The translations under genes and the position numbers were made by a program. 36,069 bases of DNA from Rhodanobacter sp. (GTDB lineage: Bacteria > Pseudomonadota > Gammaproteobacteria > Xanthomonadales > Rhodanobacteraceae), in the NCBI GenBank assembly GCA_004298015.1, contig SCSE01000064.1, positions 1 to 36,069 on the forward strand. Direction: 5' to 3'. This document shows, piece after piece, positions 9,201-18,025 of the stretch (within the stretch, counting starts at the first letter, position 1; every line of letters starts with the position of its first letter). The notes below the pieces were generated by a model, which saw only the letters and a program-made list of their open reading frames with translations, did no database searches and was not told the DNA's origin.

Positions 9201-12200
9201 TTTTCCTCCCCTGTAAGGAAACGATAGCGAGCTTCGCGCCTTTCACCCTCGCGCTCGACCCTGCCACCCGAGATCAGGTCTGCGATAGCGGGGCTCCACT
9301 GTGCACCAGTGATGCCGGTTGCGGCGAGGATCTTGGCCTTAGCGTGCCAGCCATCGTGTGCGGTCAGGAAGTCGAGAATTTCCCTGGCCGAAGTTGCGCT
9401 ATTGGTGGAGACCGTCGCCCCCACTTCGAGGTCGAGCCGGGATTGCCCCGAAACGGCGCTGGTGGCTCGTCCCGCGCTTCGGGCCCGGGGCGACGTTCGA
9501 GTGTTGGTACCAGGATGCAGCCCCCGAGAAACCTCTTCCTCGTAACGTTCACGGTTCAACTCCGATAGCCGCCGCAATACTTCGACGCGCGCATGCTCTG
9601 AAATGGTAAAGCGGATGCGATCGCTGTCCGGTAGGTACGGCACTTCGTGGAAACCGTGATTAAGGTCGAGGTCTTCCCAACCGTAGGCGCGCGCGATGGC
9701 GGCATCCATTTCGCGCTGCAAATCCCTCAGTTCAGTCAGTACGTTACTTTGAGCGCTGGGCTTGTGAAATTGGTTGTATAGCGCGGTCATCCCTATGTTG
9801 GCCTCAAGCATCGCTGCATTCCGCAACGTGTGAAACCTTTGACCAGCGGTTCCGAACGAATTTACATGCACCGGGAATGGAAATGTTTCGAAGGCATCGG
9901 ACGGCGTGTAGGACATCCTCGTCTCCAGGGTGCCACCGTGCTTTCTTGCCCAAACTTCGTGAATTGAAGACTGGAGCAAGGGGAAGAATCTATCGGGATC
10001 CAGCGTAAAGACCACGAGCCGATGAGAAAAGACGATATCCGTCGGAACCACAGATATGGCCAAATACTTGGAGATCATCACCTGACAGAGTGCGTGAGAA
10101 AGCGGAGCTGGCAAAACGCGTTCTCGGTCCATCTCATGTGACACAAATTTCCCTACCCCCAATGCGGCATAAAGTGCCTTTTGTTTCTCGGCGAATTGCC
10201 ACCAAATCTCTCGATACTGCTTTCTCTTCTTCTCAACCCTCTCCGGCTTAACCCTTTCTTCAACGATGGAAAGAAGGGTTGGAAAGTCTGCGGCTACCTG
10301 GCCCGGAAAATCATAGGGAACACGGTGCCCTCTCAGCCACTTGAGTCGAGTTTCCTCTGATGCGTCCTCCCAACTACCGGGGGCGTTGCGATCCAGAGGC
10401 CAATCCCAAAAATTGATTGCCCACCGCGACGCTTTTTGTCGTGGGGACGATGTGAGATCCTCTCCAATCATGTAGAGGAAGAGCACATCTCGAAGGTGTG
10501 CATCCTGCTCAATGTGAATTAGCGCCTCATGCTCATCTAACGTGAACCCGAGACCAAGTATGTTTGACCCTTGGTATGACCGACCCGAATTCTCCATAAG
10601 TGACTTCGGCGACCATTCATCGATTGCCGAAAGGAACGCAGAAATTATTGGAACATCGGCGTCACCCAGGCGCACTGCGCCATTCCATGGACCTTTGTAC
10701 ATATGGACTCGGCTGACCATAACTGCGGCGGCACCTGGCCAAGGCTGGTTCGGATGCGCCTGATAAATACAGTTTCCTGACGTCAACAGAGGCTCCAACC
10801 CTACTTGCCTCGTGTCTCCTTCTGCGATTGTGTTCGTCGCGAGCAGGCCAAAGCACCCCAAATTCCGTAACAACTGATTCGCCCTGAGAAAGAAGTAGAC
10901 GACAAGGTCTGCGGATCCCCGGCGGTTTGACGCGATGTGCTTAACAAGATATTCCCGATAGCTTGATCCAAGAAGACCGGAGAGATCCTTTCCTCGCTTG
11001 AATGGAGGGTTGCCCACCAGAGCGTCAAAGCCAGGAGTAGAGCGCGCGAGCACCTCAGGGAACTCCAGGGGCCAGTGGAAGGGCCGACGGGCGGGCTTGT
11101 CGACGGTCAGATCGGTCGAGAGCGCGGCAAGTGATCTCTGGCGCATCGAGACCAGCACATCCCGATTGCCATCGCTGGCGAGCCCAGCCTGAATGGTCAG
11201 CGACGCTAGCTTGTTCTCCAATGACGCACCATTGCCACTGGACGCAAAGATTTCGCCAATGAATGCATCGGCAATACATTCCGGTGCTTCAAGCCTGCGA
11301 CGCGCATCAGCGTCCAGGTGCGCCATGGCCTCGACGTCGCGGATGTCGCGGATGGGCATCTCGCGCAGGCGCGATCTCAATTCGACGGCCTCGCGCACGG
11401 CCCACTCAATGTTCTGCCCGAACAGGCGAAGCTGGCCTTGGCCCGCAGGAGCCATCGAAAGCTCAGTGAGTTGTTCCAGCCGATGGATACCGAGCAGACT
11501 GTCACCGCACCGCAGGTTGTGGTCGAGGAAACCGAAAGGCCGCCCCTTGGCCAATGTCACCAGCCAGATGGAGAGCTTGGCCAGTTCGACCGCCAATGGA
11601 TTGAGATCGACGCCGTAGAGGCAGCGTTCGGCTACAAGACGGCGGGCGACGATGATGCGCGCCCCACCATCGCGCGGCAGCGATTCTTCGCTGGCATCGA
11701 CATCCAGCACGATGCCATCGACGCTGACTGTCCTGCCTTGCGTCTCTGCCTGCGCCCATGCCTCAATGAGGCGGTCGGATAGCCACCGGCAAGCTTGCAC
11801 GAGGAAGGCACCCGATCCCATGGCTGGATCGCAGATTTTCAGGTCGAGCAGTTCGGCAGCCGATTTGAGTACCCAGGCTGCGCGTAACGTACCTTCCGCC
11901 GGGCCGACGTAGGCGATCGGCGTGAGCGTCTCGGCGACGATAGCCTCGGTGAGCGACTTCGGCGTGTAGTGAGTGCCGGTCTCGCGCCGGTCGGAGGCGG
12001 TAGTGACGATGAAGGCACCAGCGAGATAGACCAACGGGTAGCCCCATGGATCGGTGCGCACCAAGTGGGCATAGGGCCTTATGCGGTCACGCAGCGCCGT
12101 ATCGCCGGGGCAGAAGGTCAGCAGGCGATCGGCAAGGGTGTCGTCGACTGGCTTCACCAGATCGTTGCGCACACGACTGGCGGAACTGCCTGAACGCTCC

Positions 12201-13618
12201 TGAAGCAATTCTGCAAGGCTTTCGGCTCCGTCGAGGCGGGCGGACTCCAGCTCGGCCAACGTGACCCAGGGATTCTTGGCGAGCTTGGAGCCATTAAGTT
12301 CCAGCGTGACCTCGGTGGTCCGCTTAACCGTGCGCTCAAGCAGCCCTTCGTAGACGTATCCGATCTGTTCGACATCCAGCGCGCGGTAGGAAAGGGTGCG
12401 ACCCTGAAATTGCTGGATAGCCTCTAGCAGCAAAAGCACCGTGCGGTTGTCGATAGGAAGCGGCTTTGCCGTTTCGATGCGCCAGTCGGAGCCCTTGGCG
12501 CGCCCCTCAAGGAAAGGGAAGCGATCCGGATCGAACAAGGACCCACCCAACGCGGGCAGGCGCAGGTTTTCGTGCTCAATGCCGCCGTACACGGCGCGGA
12601 AGACGGCCAACAGCCGCGACCAGGCATCCCAACGGCGCTCAAGGATCTCCTCGGATTCCTTGCGCAACTGCATGCGCAGCGTCGAGATGGCGTAGTTGGC
12701 CTCGTAGCACTCGTCGCCGAGCAGCAGCAAGCCACGCTCCTCGGCCGAAAGCAGGAACACCAGTCGCATCATCACCGTCAGCGCGGCTTCATAGAGCACT
12801 GTCTCCTTCACGTCGCGAAGCAACTCACGGTCGCGATCCTGGTCTGCCTTGTCCAGCGCCTGAATCAGCACTTCGACAGCGCGCCGCACTTGCTCGCCGA
12901 GGGCGTCGGTGACTTCGTCTTGATACGTCAGAGAGCGATCGAATAGCGCGGGCAGTTGTTCCGATTCGTCGACAAAGAAGCGGCGAATACCAAGCAGATG
13001 CACGAAGGCCTGCAGGGTGATGGGCTCCTGGCTCCAGATGCGGGCGTACCAGCTGGCGAAGGTGGTAACGGCGCCTACCGGGGCATCGACTAGCATCCAG
13101 CGCTCACCGTTGGTCACCAGCCCGAGGCGGCAACCGGTGGCGCGGCACAACAGGAGCATGCGATCGGCCGGGGTGGCGGCCCATCCGTCAAGCTTCAGGT
13201 TGGCATCAAGGTCGACATCCTGACCGTAGGTGTGGATGAGCATCAGCGGCTTGTCGGCCCGTTGCCCGTCGATGACTGCGAGGTCCGGGGCCAGCGTCAC
13301 ACCGTGCTCAGGCAGGCTGACGCTTAAGTTGGACGCGCACCATTTGGCGCGCTTAAGAACGTCGGCTTTGTCTTCTTCATCGAGCTCCAGGCCACGGGAA
13401 AGCACCTCATCAATCCAGGCGGTGTGCAATTCGGCGAACTGCGGATCATCCGTCTCCAGCGCCTCGCGCCACTCTTCGTAGGCCTGACGCAGCCGTTTAC
13501 GTTTCAGGCCGTCGAGTTCTTCCAGACCTTGGGGAAATGCCTCCTTGAGCACGGGGACCGCGAGGAACGGACCTGAGATCTCTATCAGAGCCAGCCAGTC
13601 GTGGTGCATGTTGTTCAC
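9197..13618 (-). CDS. drmMI: DrmMI, class 1 DISARM adenine-specific DNA methylase
   Basis: 1473-aa N6-adenine DNA methyltransferase of the large PglX/Eco57I-like type, the modification enzyme of class 1 DISARM that marks host DNA as self. AdoMet-binding motif I is DPAMGSGAFLVQ (D597), and the catalytic motif IV is NPPF (N870). A long helical N-terminal region (1-550) precedes the catalytic core; the region from about 1000 on should contain the target-recognition part, and residues 1340-1400 are a variable Ser/Arg/Thr-rich linker before a winged-helix-like tail. The GTG at 13618 follows GAGGAGG and overlaps the upstream stop by four bases; an in-frame ATG lies at 13609. The stop overlaps the next gene by four bases. 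Confidence 0.92.
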   Translation of the reverse strand: MNNMHHDWLALIEISGPFLAVPVLKEAFPQGLEELDGLKRKRLRQAYEEWREALETDDPQFAELHTAWIDEVLSRGLELDEEDKADVLKRAKWCASNLSVSLPEHGVTLAPDLAVIDGQRADKPLMLIHTYGQDVDLDANLKLDGWAATPADRMLLLCRATGCRLGLVTNGERWMLVDAPVGAVTTFASWYARIWSQEPITLQAFVHLLGIRRFFVDESEQLPALFDRSLTYQDEVTDALGEQVRRAVEVLIQALDKADQDRDRELLRDVKETVLYEAALTVMMRLVFLLSAEERGLLLLGDECYEANYAISTLRMQLRKESEEILERRWDAWSRLLAVFRAVYGGIEHENLRLPALGGSLFDPDRFPFLEGRAKGSDWRIETAKPLPIDNRTVLLLLEAIQQFQGRTLSYRALDVEQIGYVYEGLLERTVKRTTEVTLELNGSKLAKNPWVTLAELESARLDGAESLAELLQERSGSSASRVRNDLVKPVDDTLADRLLTFCPGDTALRDRIRPYAHLVRTDPWGYPLVYLAGAFIVTTASDRRETGTHYTPKSLTEAIVAETLTPIAYVGPAEGTLRAAWVLKSAAELLDLKICDPAMGSGAFLVQACRWLSDRLIEAWAQAETQGRTVSVDGIVLDVDASEESLPRDGGARIIVARRLVAERCLYGVDLNPLAVELAKLSIWLVTLAKGRPFGFLDHNLRCGDSLLGIHRLEQLTELSMAPAGQGQLRLFGQNIEWAVREAVELRSRLREMPIRDIRDVEAMAHLDADARRRLEAPECIADAFIGEIFASSGNGASLENKLASLTIQAGLASDGNRDVLVSMRQRSLAALSTDLTVDKPARRPFHWPLEFPEVLARSTPGFDALVGNPPFKRGKDLSGLLGSSYREYLVKHIASNRRGSADLVVYFFLRANQLLRNLGCFGLLATNTIAEGDTRQVGLEPLLTSGNCIYQAHPNQPWPGAAAVMVSRVHMYKGPWNGAVRLGDADVPIISAFLSAIDEWSPKSLMENSGRSYQGSNILGLGFTLDEHEALIHIEQDAHLRDVLFLYMIGEDLTSSPRQKASRWAINFWDWPLDRNAPGSWEDASEETRLKWLRGHRVPYDFPGQVAADFPTLLSIVEERVKPERVEKKRKQYREIWWQFAEKQKALYAALGVGKFVSHEMDRERVLPAPLSHALCQVMISKYLAISVVPTDIVFSHRLVVFTLDPDRFFPLLQSSIHEVWARKHGGTLETRMSYTPSDAFETFPFPVHVNSFGTAGQRFHTLRNAAMLEANIGMTALYNQFHKPSAQSNVLTELRDLQREMDAAIARAYGWEDLDLNHGFHEVPYLPDSDRIRFTISEHARVEVLRRLSELNRERYEEEVSRGLHPGTNTRTSPRARSAGRATSAVSGQSRLDLEVGATVSTNSATSAREILDFLTAHDGWHAKAKILAATGITGAQWSPAIADLISGGRVEREGERREARYRFLTGEEK

Positions 13619-14325
13619 GATACCTCCTCGTCCGGATCGAGGATGACCTGTCCCAGATATTTTCTAAATATGGGATTCAAAAGGCAGGAAGGCTGCTGCT
13701 TCCGAAGAGCCTTCCAAGCACCTGGGCCAGACGGAGAACTTTGAGACCAAGATGAAGGAAAGCCAAGTTCGCCCAGAGCATCGTCAAGCGTCTTTCCGTT
13801 GGCAATGAAGCTTTCTTCCGTAAAGTGCCACCTCGGATCTACCACGAATCGAAAGACGTAATAGCACTCGAAAACGAGTGACAGCAGCGAAGTAAAAAAC
13901 ATCTTACATGCCGGGACAGCATCCACTAGCGTTGATCTTCCGCCCCGACTTGCATCAGAAACCACCAAAACATGGCAGTAGTCACGAGAATTAAGCTGCC
14001 GAGACAAACTTTCGCGTAAGCGCTCTAGCGGAACTTGGTTCAGAGGGTTGCGACCCTTATGGACGACATCGTTCCGCACCTCAACGAAATACCTTGCCAG
14101 TTGATCAGTGCTCAAGGATTTCCGAGCTTCTTCGTACCAATCTTCGAATCCGTCCACGCCACTCATGACGGCTTGAAGAGAAAAGGTGACACTTCTGGAT
14201 GCAGATGCGAAAGCACTAAAGGAATAGGAGGCCTCAAGGCTCAGGTGCCTAGATTTCTCAATACTCTCGAGAAAGTATTCGGCTTCAAAGATTTTATTTT
14301 CAACCAGCCCGAAGGAATCTGACAT
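13615..14325 (-). CDS. Unknown DISARM-embedded protein with HEPN-like R-x4-H motif
   Basis: 236-aa protein I cannot assign by family. The N-terminal 120 residues are mostly helical and contain VEVRNDVVHKG, in which R84-x4-H89 matches the conserved R-x4-6-H motif of HEPN ribonucleases and of many HEPN-like abortive-infection proteins. The C-terminal half (FFTSLLSLVFECYYVFRFVVD) is hydrophobic but has no clear membrane topology. The ATG has AAGGAG eight bases upstream, starting right at the drmD stop, and the stop overlaps drmMI by four bases, so it is translated as part of the DISARM message. Its base composition looks more A+T-rich than its neighbours, suggesting a separate origin. RNase activity is inferred from one motif only. 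Confidence 0.75.
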   Translation of the reverse strand: MSDSFGLVENKIFEAEYFLESIEKSRHLSLEASYSFSAFASASRSVTFSLQAVMSGVDGFEDWYEEARKSLSTDQLARYFVEVRNDVVHKGRNPLNQVPLERLRESLSRQLNSRDYCHVLVVSDASRGGRSTLVDAVPACKMFFTSLLSLVFECYYVFRFVVDPRWHFTEESFIANGKTLDDALGELGFPSSWSQSSPSGPGAWKALRKQQPSCLLNPIFRKYLGQVILDPDEEVS

Positions 14326-14327
14326 CG

Positions 14328-17300
14328 TTATGCTCCTTCCATGTGTTCTGGCACAAGAAAGATCACGGCCACCGGAAAAGTGCGGTCATCAAGCTTGGCG
14401 TAACGGGACGCAATGGCCCGCATTTCCATCTGGCGCTCGTCGGGAATACGCGAGAGTCGCGCCTCCAATGCGGCTGTATCGCGCTTCAGCTGGGTGCGCT
14501 CATCCTCAGTGAAAAGCGACATCTGCTCGGGCTGCTGCTCCCTTTTCAGCTCACTCTGGATTGCCCTCTCAAGCTCGTCGAGCACGGCACCGATGTCGTC
14601 GATCTCCTGCTTTCTGCGAGTCTCCAATGTATTGGTCAGAAACTTGAGTCGATCCTTCGAGCGAGCATCGACCGATTGAAGGATGGCGGGCTGAGCGCGA
14701 TCGAAGCGCACCCGGAGGGCATCGAACAGCGAGCCGTTCGCCGTGACTGGCCGCGCCTCGTCCAACCATCGCTGAACGCGGCCAACACCCTCTTCGCGCC
14801 GAAAGGACTGATCGCGCAGATAGCCGCCCGATGCGGTCAACTCCTCGTGGAGCCGATGGTGATTTCCACCTGTGATGAGCAGCCGCGAGATGACGACCAC
14901 GGCCGGGCCTTCGATGCTGCTATCCGGTACCGTGCGCACGGTGACGCGGTGCAGCTTCTTCACGTCGTCCTGCGCCCAGACTTCGGCACGTAGCAGGCGT
15001 AGGCACATCTGCACAAGACGATGGTTCAGGTGGACCAGCACGACATCGTCTCGTCCCTTCGCGATCGCATGATCGAAGGTAATCGGCCTGATAAGGCCCT
15101 TCCGGAAGGGATGCTCCAGGCCTTCAGAACATCGGGCCCAAGATCCCGATAGTGGCGGCATCTTGAAAACACTCCCTTGAGGCGCGCCTGCGAGAGAGAC
15201 GGATTCCAATGGGGGTCGACCCGCTAGCGCGAGGCCGGTCTGCACGGCCATGCGGATATGGTCGGGGGTGAGGTGGAAATCCTGCTGCGTAGCCAAGAGG
15301 CGTTCGTGGAGTTTGGCGACGCGTTCTTTCAGGTCCCGTTCGGCGCGCACGAAGCGCCTCGCTTTGGCGATCTTGGCTTCCGCCAGACGGGTATCCAGGT
15401 CCTTCAACGAACCTTCGATGAGGCCTGACATCTGGGGCGCGATCACTGGATTGACACTACCCATGTCGGCACGCATCAATTCCAGTTTGCGCAGCGCACG
15501 CAGGATGTCTTCGCCGTGGCCGCCGACCGATGCATGACCTTTGCCCCCGCCGTCGACGGGATGCCAGATCAGCACTTCGGTATCGCGCTGTCCGTGACGG
15601 TCGATGCGACCGTTGCGCTGTTCCATCACGTTGGGGTTGTAGGGGATCTCCAAGTGGATGAGACAATTACAGTGGTTCTGTAGGTCGATACCTTCGGACG
15701 CCGCATCGGTAGCGAGCAGGATCCGCACGGGCGAATCCTTTGGGGATGCCTGGAAGGCTGCCTTGATGGGTTCGCGCTCATCCTGAGTGAGCCCGCCGTG
15801 GAGCAGGCCGAGGCGTTCGCCGCCGAAGCCATGGCTGGCGAGGATCTCGTGCATCCACTGGTGGGTGGTACGGTATTCCGTGAAAAGGATGACTCGTCGA
15901 TCGTTCCACACGCCGCCCGGCTTCAAATTAGCTGAGAGCCAGTCGAGAACGGCCCTGGCCTTGGAATCGGTCTGATTCTTGGCTCGCTGTGCCCATTGCC
16001 GCAACTCGTCCAGCATCCCTTGCTGTTCCTGAGTCAGTGGCTGCGCTCGACGCGAAGCCTCTTCGACTGCTTCCGATTGGGCATTCTCGACCTCCTGGTC
16101 GTTGGCATAGTCCTCATCCACCTTCAGAATGGCCTTGCGCAGGATGCGATCGGCCATGGGATCTGACACTTTGAGCTTGGTACTTCTTGACAGCGATGAG
16201 ATGTGCTTTTCGAGTGTGGAGACAAATGCGGCAGGCGATGAAAACAGGCGCTTCTTGAGCAGTTGATTGATGAACGACGTACCGAAGGTGCTGCCACCCT
16301 TCTCCGCACTTTTCTCGCGACTGGCGCAGTAGTCGTTCAGCGTCCGGTGGATCTCCCGCTCCTCATCCGTATATGGAACTTCAAGCGCCTGTAGCCTGCG
16401 TTGTGCATACAGCGGCTTGCCTTCGGCGTCGACCAGGTCGCTCTTAAGACGACGAATCATCACCTGACTCAGCTGCTTCTCGTCGGGAAGGACGTTACGA
16501 GCGAAGCGCTGATCGTCCAGCAACTCCAGTAACGAGGTGAACGATTCGGTGTAGCCGTTATGCGGAGTCGCCGTCAGGAACAGTCGATGCTGAAAGTGCG
16601 GGCTGATCGCACGGATGAACCGCGTGCGCTGGCTCTCCAACGCATAGTGAGCACCGGCGGCAGGGGCGATGTTGTGCGCTTCGTCGACGACTAGGAGATC
16701 AAACTTACGTGGATGACCTGCATGAGCGGGAAGGACATCGCGCATGGCGCGCAGTCCCTCGCCACTTTTAGCCCAGTCCATCGACGCAATCAGACGTGGG
16801 TGGGAGGTCCAGGGGTTGGCGTGGATGCCGCGATCACGCCGCAGCTGCTTGATGTAGGTGGTGTCGACAACGAGAAATTCGAGGCCAAATTTCTCCAGCA
16901 TCTCGACGCGCCACTTTTCCTGGAGCGACGCGGGGCAGATGACCAATACGGTACGAGCACGGTGCCGTAGCAACATCTCCTGAATGACTAGACCGGCTTC
17001 GATCGTTTTCCCCAAGCCTACGTCGTCGGCGATAAGCAAGTTGACGCGAGCCATGTCGATCGCGCGTACCAGTGGGTCGAGCTGAAAGTCCTCAATGCTG
17101 ACGCCGCTTCGGAATGGTGCTTGCAAGAACCCCCTGTCCGCGTTGGTCGCGGCACCCCACCGGACAGCATCAAGGAAAGCTTCGAGCGTGTTCGAGTCGT
17201 CCTGCCCTGTGATGGACGGTAAACCTGCGCGCTCGATAACCTGTGCGCCGGGTTCGATCTCCCAGATGACCTCCAGCTCCTCTCCGAGGCCGTCCTCATC

Positions 17301-17525
17301 AATGGAGCTCATCGAAACGAGATGTTGGGTGCTCGGCAATGAGGTTGACGCTTTCTCGACCGTGTAGTCGGCCGAGGCTTCACCAATCCCCAAGGGGCGT
17401 GAAGAATCCAAGAGTGATGAGTTGACCTCCGAAACGACCCATTGCCTCCGGCGCACCTCTACCAGCTGACCGGGCTCGGGTCGAGCATGGTAGCTGGCGG
17501 TCTTCTGGTCACTGGTGATTTCCAT
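14328..17525 (-). CDS. drmD: DrmD, SNF2-family DISARM helicase
   Basis: About 1065-aa SNF2/RapA-like ATPase, the marker gene of class 1 DISARM. Walker A is DDVGLGKTIEAG near residue 170, the DEAH box VVDEAHNIAP near 278, motif III FLTATPHNG near 330. The helicase C-terminal lobe has LLHGGLTQDERE, ATDAASEGIDLQ and QRNGRIDRHGQ (motif VI). The last 350 residues are a charged, partly coiled extension (many Arg/Glu, for example ERAIQSELKREQQPEQM). Start choice is uncertain: a TTG at 17549 and an ATG at 17537 sit right against their Shine-Dalgarno-like bases, while the ATG at 17525 has AAGGAG at 12 bases. It begins shortly after the vsr stop. DrmD is thought to move on DNA in support of the methylase or of DrmA. 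Confidence 0.92.
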   Translation of the reverse strand: MEITSDQKTASYHARPEPGQLVEVRRRQWVVSEVNSSLLDSSRPLGIGEASADYTVEKASTSLPSTQHLVSMSSIDEDGLGEELEVIWEIEPGAQVIERAGLPSITGQDDSNTLEAFLDAVRWGAATNADRGFLQAPFRSGVSIEDFQLDPLVRAIDMARVNLLIADDVGLGKTIEAGLVIQEMLLRHRARTVLVICPASLQEKWRVEMLEKFGLEFLVVDTTYIKQLRRDRGIHANPWTSHPRLIASMDWAKSGEGLRAMRDVLPAHAGHPRKFDLLVVDEAHNIAPAAGAHYALESQRTRFIRAISPHFQHRLFLTATPHNGYTESFTSLLELLDDQRFARNVLPDEKQLSQVMIRRLKSDLVDAEGKPLYAQRRLQALEVPYTDEEREIHRTLNDYCASREKSAEKGGSTFGTSFINQLLKKRLFSSPAAFVSTLEKHISSLSRSTKLKVSDPMADRILRKAILKVDEDYANDQEVENAQSEAVEEASRRAQPLTQEQQGMLDELRQWAQRAKNQTDSKARAVLDWLSANLKPGGVWNDRRVILFTEYRTTHQWMHEILASHGFGGERLGLLHGGLTQDEREPIKAAFQASPKDSPVRILLATDAASEGIDLQNHCNCLIHLEIPYNPNVMEQRNGRIDRHGQRDTEVLIWHPVDGGGKGHASVGGHGEDILRALRKLELMRADMGSVNPVIAPQMSGLIEGSLKDLDTRLAEAKIAKARRFVRAERDLKERVAKLHERLLATQQDFHLTPDHIRMAVQTGLALAGRPPLESVSLAGAPQGSVFKMPPLSGSWARCSEGLEHPFRKGLIRPITFDHAIAKGRDDVVLVHLNHRLVQMCLRLLRAEVWAQDDVKKLHRVTVRTVPDSSIEGPAVVVISRLLITGGNHHRLHEELTASGGYLRDQSFRREEGVGRVQRWLDEARPVTANGSLFDALRVRFDRAQPAILQSVDARSKDRLKFLTNTLETRRKQEIDDIGAVLDELERAIQSELKREQQPEQMSLFTEDERTQLKRDTAALEARLSRIPDERQMEMRAIASRYAKLDDRTFPVAVIFLVPEHMEGA

Positions 17526-17561
17526 GTGGTCGATCATCTCCTTGTTCAATCCTTGCTTATG

Positions 17562-18005
17562 CTAACTGGCTGGCGAGATACCTCGATCCAACCTAGTCGA
17601 AACGACGGTTCGTGCAACGGCCTCTGCCGCCACGGCCGGAGACCCGTGTTCCCAAAATCGCAATACTTTCCATCCCTTGCCGCAAAGCCGCTCGTTCGTG
17701 TCCAGATCCCTGAGACTATTCGCCTCGATCTTTTGCCGCCAGAACTCTGCGTTCTGCTTCGGCCACGAGGCGTGCTCAGGGCAACGGTGCCAGAAACACC
17801 CGTCGACGAAAACCGCAATCTTTAAACCGGGGAACGCCACATCAGCGACACGGCGAGGCTTCTTCAAGACTTGGTAATCCACCCTATAGCGCAAGCCGAT
17901 TCGGTACAGCTCGCGCCGGAGCATGATCTCGGGAGCGGTACCTTTCTGCCTCACCGTTGCCATACGACGACTGGCCGCAGGAGATGAGGGCTGGACGCGC
18001 GACAC
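17562..18005 (-). CDS. vsr: Vsr-like very short patch repair endonuclease
   Basis: 147-aa endonuclease of the Vsr family, which nicks next to T:G mismatches created when 5-methylcytosine deaminates, and so accompanies cytosine-5 methylases. Family marks are RQKGTAPEIMLRREL, the catalytic aspartate D55 in RVADVAFPG, and VDGCFWHRCPEH with H73 and the cysteines and histidine of the structural zinc site. The GTG start has GAGG seven bases upstream; an internal ATG at codon 15 is an alternative. The gene follows the methylase stop by about 20 bases and precedes drmD. Vsr-like nucleases also occur as restriction enzymes, so a cutting role is not excluded. Confidence 0.9.
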   Translation of the reverse strand: MSRVQPSSPAASRRMATVRQKGTAPEIMLRRELYRIGLRYRVDYQVLKKPRRVADVAFPGLKIAVFVDGCFWHRCPEHASWPKQNAEFWRQKIEANSLRDLDTNERLCGKGWKVLRFWEHGSPAVAAEAVARTVVSTRLDRGISPAS

Positions 18006-18025
18006 CGAGTGGCCTCAGCAATTCA

